DNA of 64,000 bases from Caballeronia glebae (GTDB taxonomy: Bacteria; Pseudomonadota; Gammaproteobacteria; Burkholderiales; Burkholderiaceae): assembly GCF_001545035.1 (NCBI RefSeq), contig NZ_FCOJ02000013.1:1-64000 (forward strand). Direction: 5' to 3'. The position numbers and the translations under genes are program-made. Position 1 is the first letter of the stretch. Every line of letters begins with the position of its first letter. The notes below the pieces were generated by a model. It ran no database searches. It saw only the letters and a program-made list of their open reading frames with translations, and was not told where the DNA came from. Shown one piece after another: positions 19,527 to 28,709 of this stretch.

Positions 19527-20543
19527 TCAGAGCGCGACCGGCTCCATCTCCAGTTCGACGTGAAAGCGCGCGAGCACGTCGCGCTTGATGGCTTCGGCGA
19601 GTTCGAGCACTTGCGCACCCGTCGCGCCGCCGCGATTCACGAGCACGAGCGCCTGACGATCGTGCACCGCCGCGCCGCCGATGCCGCGCCCTTTCCATCC
19701 GCACTGATCGATCAGCCAGCCCGCCGCGAGCTTCACTTGGCCGTCCGCCTGGCGGTACGAAACGACCCCGGGTTCGCGCTGTTTCAGCGTCTCGAACGCC
19801 GGCGCGCTCACGACCGGATTCTTGAAGAAGCTGCCCGCATTGCCGAGCACGGTCCAGTCGGGCAGCTTGGCGCGACGCACGGCGACGACCGCATCGAAAA
19901 TAGCCTGCGCGTCGGGTTTCGCGGCGGCGTCGAGCGCGCGCGCGAGGTCGGCGTATTCCGCGCGCGGCGTCCACGCTTTCGGCAGCCGGAACACGACCGA
20001 GGTGATCATGAAGCGCCCGCGCCCTGCCCGCTTGAAGAAGCTGTCGCGATAACCGAAGGCGCATGCAGCGCGATCGAACTCCATGCGTGCGCCGGTTGCG
20101 AGCTCGACCGCGCCGAGCCGCTCGAAGCGCTCGCCCATTTCCAGCCCGTATGCGCCGATGTTCTGGATCGGCGCCGCGCCGACCGTGCCCGGAATCAGCG
20201 CGAGATTTTCGAGTCCCGGGATGCCCTGCGCGAGCGTCCAGGCGACGAAATCGTGCCAGTTCTCGCCCGCGCCGGCTTCGACGAGCCACGCGTCGCCGTC
20301 TTCGCCGATCACGCGTTTGCCGCGCATGCCGACGATCAGCGCGACGCCGTCGAAATCGCGCGTCAGCACGATATTGCTGCCGCCGCCGAGCACGAGTTGC
20401 GGCATGTTCGCGATGCGCGCGTCGGTTGCGAGCGCGACGGCCGCGTCGACGGAATCGATGCGCATAGCGTGACGCGCGCGCGCGTCGAAACCGAACGTGT
20501 TGTGGGCGAGCAGAGAGAAATCGGAGAGAAGCTGGAGCGACAT
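19527..20543 (-). CDS. murB: UDP-N-acetylenolpyruvoylglucosamine reductase
   Basis: FAD enzyme that reduces UDP-GlcNAc-enolpyruvate to UDP-MurNAc, the second committed step of peptidoglycan synthesis; 338 residues. Visible motifs are [12 protein letters not shown] (FAD binding), [17 protein letters not shown], and [10 protein letters not shown] with the catalytic serine. [21 protein letters not shown] and the long C-terminal domain mark the E. coli-like type I enzyme. The start [19 protein letters not shown] at 20543 is chosen over a longer open frame reaching 20783, because the family begins there. Confidence 0.95.
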   Translation of the reverse strand: MSLQLLSDFSLLAHNTFGFDARARHAMRIDSVDAAVALATDARIANMPQLVLGGGSNIVLTRDFDGVALIVGMRGKRVIGEDGDAWLVEAGAGENWHDFVAWTLAQGIPGLENLALIPGTVGAAPIQNIGAYGLEMGERFERLGAVELATGARMEFDRAACAFGYRDSFFKRAGRGRFMITSVVFRLPKAWTPRAEYADLARALDAAAKPDAQAIFDAVVAVRRAKLPDWTVLGNAGSFFKNPVVSAPAFETLKQREPGVVSYRQADGQVKLAAGWLIDQCGWKGRGIGGAAVHDRQALVLVNRGGATGAQVLELAEAIKRDVLARFHVELEMEPVAL

Positions 20544-20643
20544 TAGCGAATCGCGTCGGTAGAATGACGACAGGACCGTGATTATAGCGATTGCGCGAGC
20601 CGCGCTTCGGCGGCGCGCTCGCCTCAATGAAGGAGAAAGACAG

Positions 20644-21129
20644 ATGCCATCGTTTGACGTCGTCAGCGAAGCAAACATGATCGAAGTGAAGAACGCGATC
20701 GAACAATCGAACAAGGAAATCTCGACGCGCTTCGATTTCAAGGGTTCGGATTCACGCGTCGAGCAGAAAGAGCGCGAACTCACGCTCTACGCCGACGACG
20801 ACTTCAAGCTCGGCCAGGTGAAGGACGTTCTGCTGAACAAGATGGCCAAGCGCGGCGTCGACGTGCGTTTTCTCGACTACGGCAAGCAGGAGAAAATCGG
20901 CGGCGACAAGCTCAAGCAAGTCGTGACCGTGAAGAAAGGCGTGTCGGGCGATCTGGCGAAGAAGATCGTCAAGACCGTGAAGGACAGCAAGATCAAGGTG
21001 CAGGCGAGCATTCAGGGCGACGCGGTGCGCGTGCAAGGCACGAAACGCGACGACCTGCAAAGCGCCATCGCGCTGCTGAAGAAGGAAGTGACGGACACGC
21101 CGCTCGACTTCAACAACTTCCGCGACTGA
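20644..21129 (+). CDS. YajQ family nucleotide-binding protein
   Basis: 161-residue protein with the family start [19 protein letters not shown] and the blocks [14 protein letters not shown] and [20 protein letters not shown]. Members bind c-di-GMP (Xanthomonas) or other nucleotides and can act with transcription factors; which nucleotide applies here is unknown. AAGGAGAAAGACAG gives a strong Shine-Dalgarno before the ATG. It diverges from murB across a 100-nt promoter gap. Confidence 0.93.
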   Translation: MPSFDVVSEANMIEVKNAIEQSNKEISTRFDFKGSDSRVEQKERELTLYADDDFKLGQVKDVLLNKMAKRGVDVRFLDYGKQEKIGGDKLKQVVTVKKGVSGDLAKKIVKTVKDSKIKVQASIQGDAVRVQGTKRDDLQSAIALLKKEVTDTPLDFNNFRD

Positions 21130-21150
21130 TTTGCCATCGCTTCAGAAGTG

Positions 21151-21185
21151 AAAAAGCCGTTCCGGTTCGCGCCGAACGGCTTTTT
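21151..21185. terminator. Bidirectional terminator YajQ-family gene/plsY
   Basis: AAAAAGCCGTTC and GAACGGCTTTTT form a 12-bp perfect stem with an 11-nt loop, between the convergent stops at 21129 and 21189. Confidence 0.93.
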
Positions 21186-21188
21186 GTC

Positions 21189-21824
21189 TTATTCGGCCGC
21201 TTCCGCCGCCTTCTTCTTTTCGCCGATGCGGCTTTCCTTGCCCGCCAGCAGCTTCGAAATATTCGCGCGATGCCGCCAGATTAGCAGCACGCCCATCGCC
21301 AGCACGGCGAGCGAGATGCGGCTCGGCCCGAACAGAAACACCTGAAAGAGCGGCGCGAACACGGCCGCGACGAGCGCCGCGAGCGACGAATAGCGGAAGA
21401 AGAACGCGATGATGAGCCAGGTGAGCAGCGTCGCGAGACCGAGCGCCGGATGGATCGCGAGCAGCACGCCCGCCGCCGTCGCGACGCCCTTGCCGCCCTG
21501 GAACCGGAAGAAAACTGGGTACAGATGCCCGAGAAACACCGCGATGGCCGCGAGCGCCGTCGCCGTGTTGATGCCCGTTTGATCCCAGCCGAAGCTCGCG
21601 CCGAAGTGCGCGACGACCCACACGGGCAGCCAGCCCTTGAACGCATCGCCGATCAGCGTAAGGATCGCGGCCTTCTTGTTGCCGGTGCGCAGCACGTTGG
21701 TCGCGCCGGGATTGCCCGAGCCATACGAACGTGGATCGGCCAGTCCCATCGCGTGACTCACGACGACGGCGAATGAAATCGAGCCGATCAAATAGGACAC
21801 GACGGCGACGATCGGAAAAATCAT
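21189..21824 (-). CDS. plsY: Glycerol-3-phosphate acyltransferase PlsY
   Basis: Inner-membrane enzyme of 211 residues with five to six helices that transfers acyl from acyl-phosphate to glycerol-3-phosphate, the first step of phospholipid synthesis. Family motifs are [14 protein letters not shown] (motif 1), [14 protein letters not shown] (motif 2) and [13 protein letters not shown] (motif 3 region). A lysine-rich, Ala-rich tail follows (KKKAAEAAE). Confidence 0.95.
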   Translation of the reverse strand: MIFPIVAVVSYLIGSISFAVVVSHAMGLADPRSYGSGNPGATNVLRTGNKKAAILTLIGDAFKGWLPVWVVAHFGASFGWDQTGINTATALAAIAVFLGHLYPVFFRFQGGKGVATAAGVLLAIHPALGLATLLTWLIIAFFFRYSSLAALVAAVFAPLFQVFLFGPSRISLAVLAMGVLLIWRHRANISKLLAGKESRIGEKKKAAEAAE

Positions 21825-21860
21825 GATGTTTTTTCGGTTGTGGCGAGAGCGGAACGCATT

Positions 21861-22361
21861 CTAATCGACGCTCGCGCACTGCACGGGTTTCGCGCTCAGC
21901 AACGCGGTCAGCACTTTCGGATCGATGCTCACGAGATACCCGCGCCGGCCGCCGTTCAGATAGACGCGATCGAGTTCGAGAATGGTCGATTCGACGTACA
22001 CCGGCATCGCTTTTTTCGTGCCGAACGGCGACGTGCCGCCGACGAGAAACCCCGAATGCCGGTTCGCCACTTCAGGCTTGCACGGCTCGATGCGCTTCGC
22101 GCCCGTCTGCCGCGCGAGATTCTTCGTGGATACCGTGCGATCGCCGTGCATGAGGACGATCAGCGGCTTCGCGTGCTCGTCTTCCATCACGAGCGTCTTG
22201 ACGACGCTATGCTCGTCCACGCCGAGCTGCCGCGCGGATTCCTCCGTGCCGCCATGCTCGACATAATCGTAAGGATGCTCGCCGAATTCGACCTTGTGAC
22301 GACGCAGGAATTGCGTCGCGGGCGTTTCGGACACGTGTTTGGCTTTCGACATGCCACGCAT
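21861..22361 (-). CDS. ybaK: Cys-tRNA(Pro)/Cys-tRNA(Cys) deacylase YbaK
   Basis: Trans-editing enzyme that hydrolyses Cys-tRNA(Pro); 163-166 residues. The YbaK fold shows as VVKTLVMEDE, TVSTKNLARQTGAKRIEPCKPEVANRHSG and VGGTSPFGTKKAMPVYVE, including the conserved lysine in STKNLARQ and the GGTSPFG loop. The ATG at 22352 (MSKAKHVSETPA) may be the true start instead of 22361. Confidence 0.93.
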   Translation of the reverse strand: MRGMSKAKHVSETPATQFLRRHKVEFGEHPYDYVEHGGTEESARQLGVDEHSVVKTLVMEDEHAKPLIVLMHGDRTVSTKNLARQTGAKRIEPCKPEVANRHSGFLVGGTSPFGTKKAMPVYVESTILELDRVYLNGGRRGYLVSIDPKVLTALLSAKPVQCASVD

Positions 22362-22457
22362 TGTAGCGGCGCGCCGGGGCGCTCACCATCGGCCATTCGG
22401 CCAATGGCGCGAGCACGAAAATCTGTGGCACGATCGTTCGCGAACGACGCCCAAATC

Positions 22458-23387
22458 TCACCCGCGCGGATGATGCTCGCGATGCAGCTTCTGCAAGCGC
22501 TCGCGCGCGACGTGCGTGTAGATCTGCGTCGTCGAGATGTCCGAGTGGCCGAGCAGCAATTGCACGACGCGCAAGTCCGCGCCGTGATTGAGCAGATGCG
22601 TGGCGAACGCGTGACGCAGCGTGTGCGGCGAAAGCGGCGCGTGCACGCCGCCGTTCAGCGCATGGCGCTTGATGATGTTCCAGAACTGCTGGCGCGTCAT
22701 GCCTTCGCCGCGCGCGGTGACGAAGAGCGCATCGGCGGAACGCGCGCCGAGCAGCACCTGACGCGCTTCGCGCAAGTAGCGTTCGAGCCAGTCGTGCGCC
22801 GTCTCGCCGAACGGAATCAGGCGCTCTTTCGAGCCCTTGCCCATCACGCGCACGACGCCTTCGTTCAGGCCGAGTTCGACCGTCTTCAGCGTGACGAGCT
22901 CGGTCACGCGCAGGCCGCTCGCGTACATCAGTTCGAGCATCGTGCGATCGCGCAAACCGAGCGGCGTGTCGACGTCGGGTGCGCCGAGCAGCGCCTCGAC
23001 TTGCGACTCGTTGAGCGTCGAAGGAAAGCGCGGCGGCTGCTTGGCCGAGCGCAGCTTGAGCGTCGGATCGGAGGATACGCGGTGCTCGCGCAGCGCCCAC
23101 GCGTAGTAGCGGCGAAAGACCGACAAACGCCGGTTCGCGGAGGTCGCCTTGTCGCCGCGGCGCGCGGCCATGTAGCCGTTCATGTCGGCTTCGGTGGCGA
23201 TGTCGATCGACGCGCCGCGCGTCCGGGCGAGCCATTCGGCGAAGAGTTTGAGGTCGCGCCGGTACGCTTCCAGCGAGTTCTTGGCGAGTCCGTGTTCGAG
23301 CCAGAGCGCATCGCAAAAGAGATCGATCGCGTCGTGACTCGCGCTCAGTTCCGGCGTTTGTATTTCTTCAGTCGTTGCGCTCGTCAT
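22458..23387 (-). CDS. xerD: Tyrosine recombinase XerD
   Basis: Site-specific recombinase that acts with XerC and FtsK at dif to resolve chromosome dimers; 309 residues. The N-terminal SAM-like core-binding domain covers about residues 20-110. The catalytic domain has Arg in ASGLRVTEL, Lys in GKGSKERLIPFG, His and Arg in HTLRHAFATHL, His in LLGHSDIS and the nucleophile Tyr in TTQIYTHV. Its start overlaps the ogt-like stop by 4 nt. The location in a housekeeping run, its length and the lack of any island nearby argue for XerD, not an integrase. Confidence 0.93.
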   Translation of the reverse strand: MTSATTEEIQTPELSASHDAIDLFCDALWLEHGLAKNSLEAYRRDLKLFAEWLARTRGASIDIATEADMNGYMAARRGDKATSANRRLSVFRRYYAWALREHRVSSDPTLKLRSAKQPPRFPSTLNESQVEALLGAPDVDTPLGLRDRTMLELMYASGLRVTELVTLKTVELGLNEGVVRVMGKGSKERLIPFGETAHDWLERYLREARQVLLGARSADALFVTARGEGMTRQQFWNIIKRHALNGGVHAPLSPHTLRHAFATHLLNHGADLRVVQLLLGHSDISTTQIYTHVARERLQKLHREHHPRG

Positions 23388-23866
23388 GCGATCGAAACAC
23401 CCTCATGCGCCAGCAGCCAGCGCTTCACGTTGCGATAAAAACCTTCGCCGGGATGATGCGCGAAACCGCCGATCCCGCCCGAAGCCACGACCCGGTGGCA
23501 CGGTATCACGATCGGCAGCGGATTGGAGCCGCACGCCTGCCCGACCGCGCGCGGCACGCTGCCGATCTCGCGCGCGAGCTGGCCGTAGGTCCAGACCTGC
23601 CCCGCCGCGATGCCCGAGATGCCCTGCCACACGCGCTGCTGAAACGCGGTCCCGCGAAGCGCGAACGGCAGATCGAAGCGCATCGAAGGTGTCTGAAAAT
23701 ACGCCCGGATCTGCGCGGCGGCTTCTTTCGCGAGCGGCTTTTCAGGCGCGATGCTGTCGACGTCGTCGGGCAAATACACGATCTCGCGCACGCATTGCGC
23801 ATCAGCGCGAATGCCGACCTTGCCGAACGGCGCGTCGATCACAGCGTCGAATGCGGTGTTCTTCAT
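23384..23866 (-). CDS. ogt: Methylated-DNA--protein-cysteine methyltransferase
   Basis: Suicide DNA-repair protein that removes methyl or alkyl groups from O6-guanine; 160 residues. The acceptor cysteine is in VIPCHRVV. GTAFQQRVWQGISGIAAGQVWTYGQLA is the DNA-binding helix-turn-helix region, and the residues SGGIGGFAHHPGEGFYRN complete the family block. Its stop overlaps the xerD start and its start overlaps the queG stop, each by 4 nt. Confidence 0.93.
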   Translation of the reverse strand: MKNTAFDAVIDAPFGKVGIRADAQCVREIVYLPDDVDSIAPEKPLAKEAAAQIRAYFQTPSMRFDLPFALRGTAFQQRVWQGISGIAAGQVWTYGQLAREIGSVPRAVGQACGSNPLPIVIPCHRVVASGGIGGFAHHPGEGFYRNVKRWLLAHEGVSIA

Positions 23867-25098
23867 GATTGCTCCAGCGCCCAGCGAACATGCTCGCGGA
23901 CCAGTTCGGACGGGTCGTCAGCGCGCGCTTCCAGTGCGTCGACGATCGCCTTGCGTTCGCCCGCATCGAGCGACGACGCGCGCAACGCGTTGCCCATCGC
24001 GACCGCGATATTGCGCAGCCAGCGTTCATGCCCGATGCGCCGGATCGCGCTGCCCTGCATGCGTGTGTCGAAATCTTCCGCGCTCCATGCAAACAACTCG
24101 ACGAGCGTCGCGCGATCGAGCCCGTGCCGCACGTCGAAATCCGCGACCGGCGCGGCCTGCGCGAACTTGTTCCACGGACAGACGAGCTGACAATCGTCGC
24201 ATCCATACACGCGGTTGCCGATCAGCGGACGCATGTCTTCGGGAATGCTGCCGTGCAGTTCGATCGTCAGATACGAGATGCAGCGCCGCGCGTCGACGCG
24301 ATACGGCGCCACGATCGCGCCCGTCGGACATGCGCCGATGCAGCGCGTGCACTGGCCGCAATGCGCGCCGTCCTGCTCGGGATGCGGATCGACGGGCAAC
24401 GGGACATCGACGAAAATCTCGCCGAGAAAGAAGAGCGAACCGGCGTCGCGATCAAGCAGCAGCGTATGCTTGCCGCGCCAGCCGTTGCCCGCTTTCTGCG
24501 CGAGCGCGACCTCCAGCACCGGCGCGGAATCCGTGAACGCACGATGCCCGAACGGCCCGATCTCCTTCTCGATGCGCTCCGCCAGTTGCTGCAGCCGGTT
24601 ACGCATGACCTTGTGATAATCGCGGCCGCGCGCGTAAATGGAGACCAGCGCCTGCGACGGCTTCGCGAGCCGCGACCATTCGATCGCGCGCCAGTCGTTC
24701 TTCTGACCATCGGCTGTCGCGACACTTTCATCGCCCTTTTTCGCGAGCGTGCGCGCCGGAAGATAGGCCATGCGCGCAGTGATGACGCGTCGCGTTCCGG
24801 CCACAAGCTCGGCCGGTCTTGCGCGTTTCATCCCATGTTTGGCCATATAATCCATTTCGCCGTGATAGCCTGCTTCGAGCCAGTCAGCGAGGCCCTTCTC
24901 GGCATCCGTCAGGTCGATATCGCTGATGCCGACCGCACCGAACCCCAACTCGCGCCCCCACAGCTTGATGCGCTGCGCGAGTTCTGTCAGCGCGTTTTCA
25001 TCGAGATCGAAGACGCGTGACTCTGAATCGGATTCAGCGGCGGCGTCGCTGGACGCTGTCGTGATTTCAACGGAATGTGCCGGCAATCGGTTCATCAC
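23863..25098 (-). CDS. queG: Epoxyqueuosine reductase
   Basis: Cobalamin- and Fe-S-dependent enzyme for the last step of queuosine synthesis in tRNA; 411 residues. Two [4Fe-4S] clusters are marked by CGQCTRCIGACPTGAI and CDDCQLVCPW. Earlier blocks are WLEAGYHGEMDYMAKH, SIYARGRDYHKVMRNRLQ and KHTLLLDRDAGS. The C-terminal extension (about residues 345-411) has HEAT-like helices as in QueG proteins. It leads the queG-ogt-xerD overlapping run and diverges from tsaE with only 15 nt between starts. Confidence 0.95.
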   Translation of the reverse strand: MMNRLPAHSVEITTASSDAAAESDSESRVFDLDENALTELAQRIKLWGRELGFGAVGISDIDLTDAEKGLADWLEAGYHGEMDYMAKHGMKRARPAELVAGTRRVITARMAYLPARTLAKKGDESVATADGQKNDWRAIEWSRLAKPSQALVSIYARGRDYHKVMRNRLQQLAERIEKEIGPFGHRAFTDSAPVLEVALAQKAGNGWRGKHTLLLDRDAGSLFFLGEIFVDVPLPVDPHPEQDGAHCGQCTRCIGACPTGAIVAPYRVDARRCISYLTIELHGSIPEDMRPLIGNRVYGCDDCQLVCPWNKFAQAAPVADFDVRHGLDRATLVELFAWSAEDFDTRMQGSAIRRIGHERWLRNIAVAMGNALRASSLDAGERKAIVDALEARADDPSELVREHVRWALEQS

Positions 25099-25113
25099 GA
25101 CATTTTACGAGCA

Positions 25114-25698
25114 ATGCCCGAAAGCCCCGTACAAACGACGCAAGACCTTCCTCCCGCGCTTCTCGAACGCCGCTTCGACCTGCGCGACGAAGCCGCGACG
25201 CTCGCTTTCGGAGAACGCTTCGCGCACGTCGTCGACGGCACGCGACAACACGCATCGCACGCTTCGTCTGAACGATTTCACGGTCTGCAAGTCCAGTTGA
25301 TCGGGGACTTGGGCGCGGGCAAGACGACGCTCGTGCGCGCGACCTTGCGCGCGCTCGGTCACGTTGGCCGCGTGAAGAGTCCGACATACACGCTCGTCGA
25401 GCCGTATTCGCTCGTCATCGAAAGCGGCCCGCTCGACGTTTATCACTTCGATCTCTATCGCTTCGTCGATCCGGCCGAATGGGCCGATGCCGGCTTTCGC
25501 GAATATTTCGATGCGGGCGCGGTGTGCCTCGTCGAGTGGCCGCAACAAGCGGGCGGCCTGCTCGGCGTGCCGGACCTCGTGTTCCAGTTGTCCTTGCCGG
25601 ATGACCTCGGCGCACAAGCAGATTCGAACGAAGAAGGCCGCGTGCTGACTGCGCGGGCGTTTAGCGAAACAGGAAAGTCATGTCTCGAAAGATGTTGA
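25114..25698 (+). CDS. tsaE: tRNA t6A synthesis ATPase TsaE
   Basis: P-loop ATPase that works with TsaB and TsaD to make N6-threonylcarbamoyladenosine in tRNA; 194 residues. Walker A is GDLGAGKTTLVRATLRALG, followed by VKSPTYTLVEPY and VYHFDLYRFVDPAEW, then CLVEWPQQAGGLL. It is about 30 residues longer than E. coli TsaE at the N-terminus. An upstream in-frame start at 25075 lies inside queG and is unlikely. The end overlaps the amiC start by 19 nt. Confidence 0.93.
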   Translation: MPESPVQTTQDLPPALLERRFDLRDEAATLAFGERFAHVVDGTRQHASHASSERFHGLQVQLIGDLGAGKTTLVRATLRALGHVGRVKSPTYTLVEPYSLVIESGPLDVYHFDLYRFVDPAEWADAGFREYFDAGAVCLVEWPQQAGGLLGVPDLVFQLSLPDDLGAQADSNEEGRVLTARAFSETGKSCLERC

Positions 25699-27206
25699 TC
25701 AAGCCATTTCATTCGATCGAATCGAGCGCCGGCGCGCCGCACAACTGGCGTCGCCGCCAGGTGCTGCGCGCGGGCGCTTCGACGCTCGTGCTCGCGCTCG
25801 TCGGACCGAAGCTCGCGCATGCAAGCAGTGTGCTCGGCGTGCGCGTGTGGCCCGCGCGCGACTACACGCGCGTGACCATCGAATCGGACCAGCCGCTGCA
25901 GAACGCCAACCAGACGTTGCAGGGACCGGACCGGCTCGTGGTCGATCTCTCCGGCATCGATCTCGATCAGGCGCTGCGCGATCTCGTCTCGAAGATCACG
26001 CCGAACGATCCGCAGATTCAATCGGTGCGCATCGGGCAGTATCAGCCGCATGTCGTGCGCATGGTGTTCGACCTGAAAGGTTCGGTGAAGCCGCAGGTGT
26101 TCACGCTCGGGCCGATCGGCAGCTACAAATATCGGCTCGTGTTTGATTTGTATCCGGCCGTCGCGCCCGATCCCTTGATGGACCTGCTCGCGCAGACCGA
26201 GCGCAAGCAGGACGCGTTCGACCGCGCGAATCCGGGTCCGTCCGCGCCGCCGCCCGCGACGCTTGCCGGCCCGGCGACCGCGCCGAATCCGACGAACGCG
26301 ACGAACCCGACGACGCCCGACTCCACCGACGATTTCTTCCAGAAGTACGCGCAAAACGCAGCGCCCGTCGAAGCCGCGCCGAAACCGGCGGTCAAACCGC
26401 GCGTGCCGACGACGCCGCCGCCGCCCGTCATCGCGAAGAAGGACGACGACAACGACGAATACGCATTCTCCACGCCCAAGCAGGCCTCGGGCACGACGCG
26501 CCTGCTCACCGTCGCGATCGATCCCGGTCACGGCGGCGAGGACCCCGGCGCGATCGGCGGCCAGGGCACTTACGAGAAGCACATTGCGCTCGACATCGCG
26601 AAGAAGCTGCGCGCGAAGATCGACGCCCAGCCCAACATGCGCGCGATGATGACCCGCGACGCCGACTTCTTCGTGCCGCTCAACGTGCGCGTGCAGAAGG
26701 CGCAGCGCGTCTCCGCCGACCTGTTCGTGTCGATTCACGCGGATGCCTTCACTTCGCCCGAAGCACGCGGCTCGTCGGTGTTCGCGCTGTCGGATCATGG
26801 CGCGTCGAGCGCGGCCGCGCGCTGGATGGCGGCCAAGGAGAATTCGTCGGACCAGGTCGGCGGCATCAACGTGAAGTCGCAGGACGCGAGCGTGAACCGC
26901 GCGCTCTTCGACATGTCGACGACCGCGCAAATTCGCGATTCGATGCGCTACGGCAGCTTCGTGCTGAACGAGATTGGCGGCATCAACAAGCTGCACAAAG
27001 GCTCGGTCGAGCAGGCGGGCTTCGCCGTGCTGAAGGCGCCGGACATTCCGTCGATCCTCGTGGAAACCGCGTTCATCAGCAATCCGGACGAGGAAACGCG
27101 CCTGAACGACGACGCCTATCGCGACCGGATGGCCAACGCGATCATGAAGGGCATCAAGCGCTATTTCGCCGCGAATCCGCCGCTCGCGAAGAACCGGATG
27201 ACGTAA
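25680..27206 (+). CDS. amiC: N-acetylmuramoyl-L-alanine amidase, Tat-exported
   Basis: Periplasmic hydrolase that cleaves the peptide from MurNAc during cell separation; 508 residues. The N-terminus carries a Tat signal (NWRRRQVLRAGASTLVLAL, cleaved near AHA-SS). An AMIN domain covers about residues 40-150, then a Pro/Ala/Thr-rich linker about 175-270. The zinc amidase_3 domain covers about 275-505, with IDPGHGGEDPGA (His), TYEKH (Glu), FVSIHADAF (His) and VETAFISN (catalytic Glu). The tsaE-amiC pairing is common in proteobacteria. Confidence 0.94.
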   Translation: MSRKMLIKPFHSIESSAGAPHNWRRRQVLRAGASTLVLALVGPKLAHASSVLGVRVWPARDYTRVTIESDQPLQNANQTLQGPDRLVVDLSGIDLDQALRDLVSKITPNDPQIQSVRIGQYQPHVVRMVFDLKGSVKPQVFTLGPIGSYKYRLVFDLYPAVAPDPLMDLLAQTERKQDAFDRANPGPSAPPPATLAGPATAPNPTNATNPTTPDSTDDFFQKYAQNAAPVEAAPKPAVKPRVPTTPPPPVIAKKDDDNDEYAFSTPKQASGTTRLLTVAIDPGHGGEDPGAIGGQGTYEKHIALDIAKKLRAKIDAQPNMRAMMTRDADFFVPLNVRVQKAQRVSADLFVSIHADAFTSPEARGSSVFALSDHGASSAAARWMAAKENSSDQVGGINVKSQDASVNRALFDMSTTAQIRDSMRYGSFVLNEIGGINKLHKGSVEQAGFAVLKAPDIPSILVETAFISNPDEETRLNDDAYRDRMANAIMKGIKRYFAANPPLAKNRMT

Positions 27207-27225
27207 GACGCGGCGCGTACTTCGT

Positions 27226-28104
27226 TCAGCGCGCCGGCAAGATGCGCTGAACGAGCCGCGCGCCGAACACGTTCACCGCGAGTCCCGCCATCACGAGCGC
27301 CGCGCCCGCCACTTGCGCCGCGCTCAGTGCCTCGCCGAGAAACACCGCCGCCGATGCCAGCCCGATCACCGGGACGAGCAGCGAGAACGGCGCGACGCTT
27401 CCCGCCGGATAGCGCGCGAGCAACTTTCCCCACAAGCTGTAACCGACGATCGTCGCGATGAACGCGAGATAGAGAATCGCGAACACGGACACGAGCGGGA
27501 TGGACGCGAGACTCGTTTCGATGCGCGCCGGACCTTCGAAGATGAGCGAAAGCGCGAGGAACGGCAGCGGCGGAATCAGGCTGCCCCAGACCACGAGCGA
27601 GAGCAGATCGACGGGGCCCATGCGCTTCGTGACGATATTGCCGAGTGCCCACATCGCGGCGGCGGCGAGCGTGAAAAGAAAGCCGGTGATGGTCATCGCC
27701 TGGCCGCCGCGCATGCCGATGAGCGCCAGTCCCGCCGCCGCGATCACGAGCCCGGCGACGTTCGCCGCGCGGATACGCTCGCCCAGAAACATCGACGCGA
27801 AGATGAGCGTGAAGAACGCTTGCGCCTGCAAGACGAGCGATGCGAGGCCGGCGGGCATCCCGACGTACATGCCGTAAAAGAGCAGCGAGAACTGGCCGAG
27901 GGAAATCGTAAGGCCGTAGGCGAAGAGCCAGCGCAGCGGAATTTGCGGGCGTTTCACGAAAATCGCCGGCACGGCGGCGAGCGCGAATCGCAGCGCGCCG
28001 AGCAGCATCGGCGGCACACCGTGCAGTCCCAGCTTGATGACGACGAAATTCACGCCCCACGCGAGAATGACGACCGATGCGATCAGCAAATCCTTTGGCG
28101 ACAT
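27226..28104 (-). CDS. eamA: EamA family exporter
   Basis: Inner-membrane drug/metabolite transporter of about 292 residues with ten helices in two EamA repeats. Alignment from memory with E. coli EamA (O-acetylserine/cysteine exporter) is close throughout: AWGVNFVVIKLGLHGVPPML, MPAGLASLVLQAQAFFT, LVVWGSLIPPLPFLALSLIF, FIATIVGYSLWGKLLARY. The ATG at 28104, behind AGGGGAAGG, starts MSPKDLLIA like E. coli EamA; a longer start at 28146 is less likely. Monocistronic. Confidence 0.88.
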   Translation of the reverse strand: MSPKDLLIASVVILAWGVNFVVIKLGLHGVPPMLLGALRFALAAVPAIFVKRPQIPLRWLFAYGLTISLGQFSLLFYGMYVGMPAGLASLVLQAQAFFTLIFASMFLGERIRAANVAGLVIAAAGLALIGMRGGQAMTITGFLFTLAAAAMWALGNIVTKRMGPVDLLSLVVWGSLIPPLPFLALSLIFEGPARIETSLASIPLVSVFAILYLAFIATIVGYSLWGKLLARYPAGSVAPFSLLVPVIGLASAAVFLGEALSAAQVAGAALVMAGLAVNVFGARLVQRILPAR

Positions 28105-28209
28105 CGCCCTTCCCCTCGTGTCATGTGCGTCGTTGGCGAGGCGCAAAGTTTAGCCGAGGGCGCGGCGGCGGGCTTGTCGAATCCTGCGCGACATGACGAA
28201 GGGCACGAC

Positions 28210-28245
28210 AAAGCGCCCGCGCCGGGTGAACGGCGCGAGCGCTTT
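28210..28245. terminator. Hairpin after the small secreted protein gene
   Basis: 15-nt arms (AAAGCGCCCGCGCCG and CGGCGCGAGCGCTTT, one mismatch) around a 6-nt loop. It sits 18 nt past the stop of the gene at 28263. The T-run is short, but the stem is very stable. Confidence 0.65.
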
Positions 28246-28262
28246 CAATGCGAGGCCTGAGA

Positions 28263-28529
28263 TTACTTGCTCTGGCCGGACTCCGTGGCCGAGTCGTTGC
28301 CGGTTTCGGCGGCCGGCGTCTTCTTGGTCGCCGTCGAATGCGTCGTATGCTTATGCATCTTTTGCTTCTTGGGCGTCGTGGCGGTCGAATTATCGGTGGT
28401 CGCGCCGGCGGTGTCGTTGCCCATCGCTGCCGATGAATTTCCCGACGAGGTCTGCGCCAACGCGCCCGTTGCGGCGGTGGCGGTGAAAAGGCCGGCGGCG
28501 ATGGCGATCAAAAGCTTGTTCTTGCTCAT
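28263..28529 (-). CDS. Small secreted Ala/Thr/Lys/His-rich protein
   Basis: 88-residue protein with a clear Sec signal peptide (MSKNKLLIAIAAGLFTATA, then TGALAQ with cleavage after ALA). The mature part is low-complexity and hydrophilic: Asn/Ser/Thr/Asp-rich, a basic centre PKKQKMHKHTTHSTATKK, and an acidic Ser-rich tail. No cysteines are present and no domain is recognised. Such small periplasmic proteins are frequent in Burkholderiaceae and may bind metals or acid; that is inference. Confidence 0.75.
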   Translation of the reverse strand: MSKNKLLIAIAAGLFTATAATGALAQTSSGNSSAAMGNDTAGATTDNSTATTPKKQKMHKHTTHSTATKKTPAAETGNDSATESGQSK

Positions 28530-28709
28530 TTTCAACTCCCTATCCAGATTGTCAGGTTGCAAAGCTTGCATGAAGCCGCGCGTGCGCTCAGGCACGGCGA
28601 CCGAAAAAACGAGAGCCTCACGGCACGTCTGCGCCGCGCGGCATCGGCCGGTAGAATCGACGGATCCACGCGCCACTCCGGCGCGCGATCTTTCCTTCCG
28701 GAACCCGCC

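Noticed and set aside
22458-23387. The tyrosine recombinase as a phage or island integrase
   Set aside because: Length, motifs, and the queG-ogt operon context fit the housekeeping XerD.
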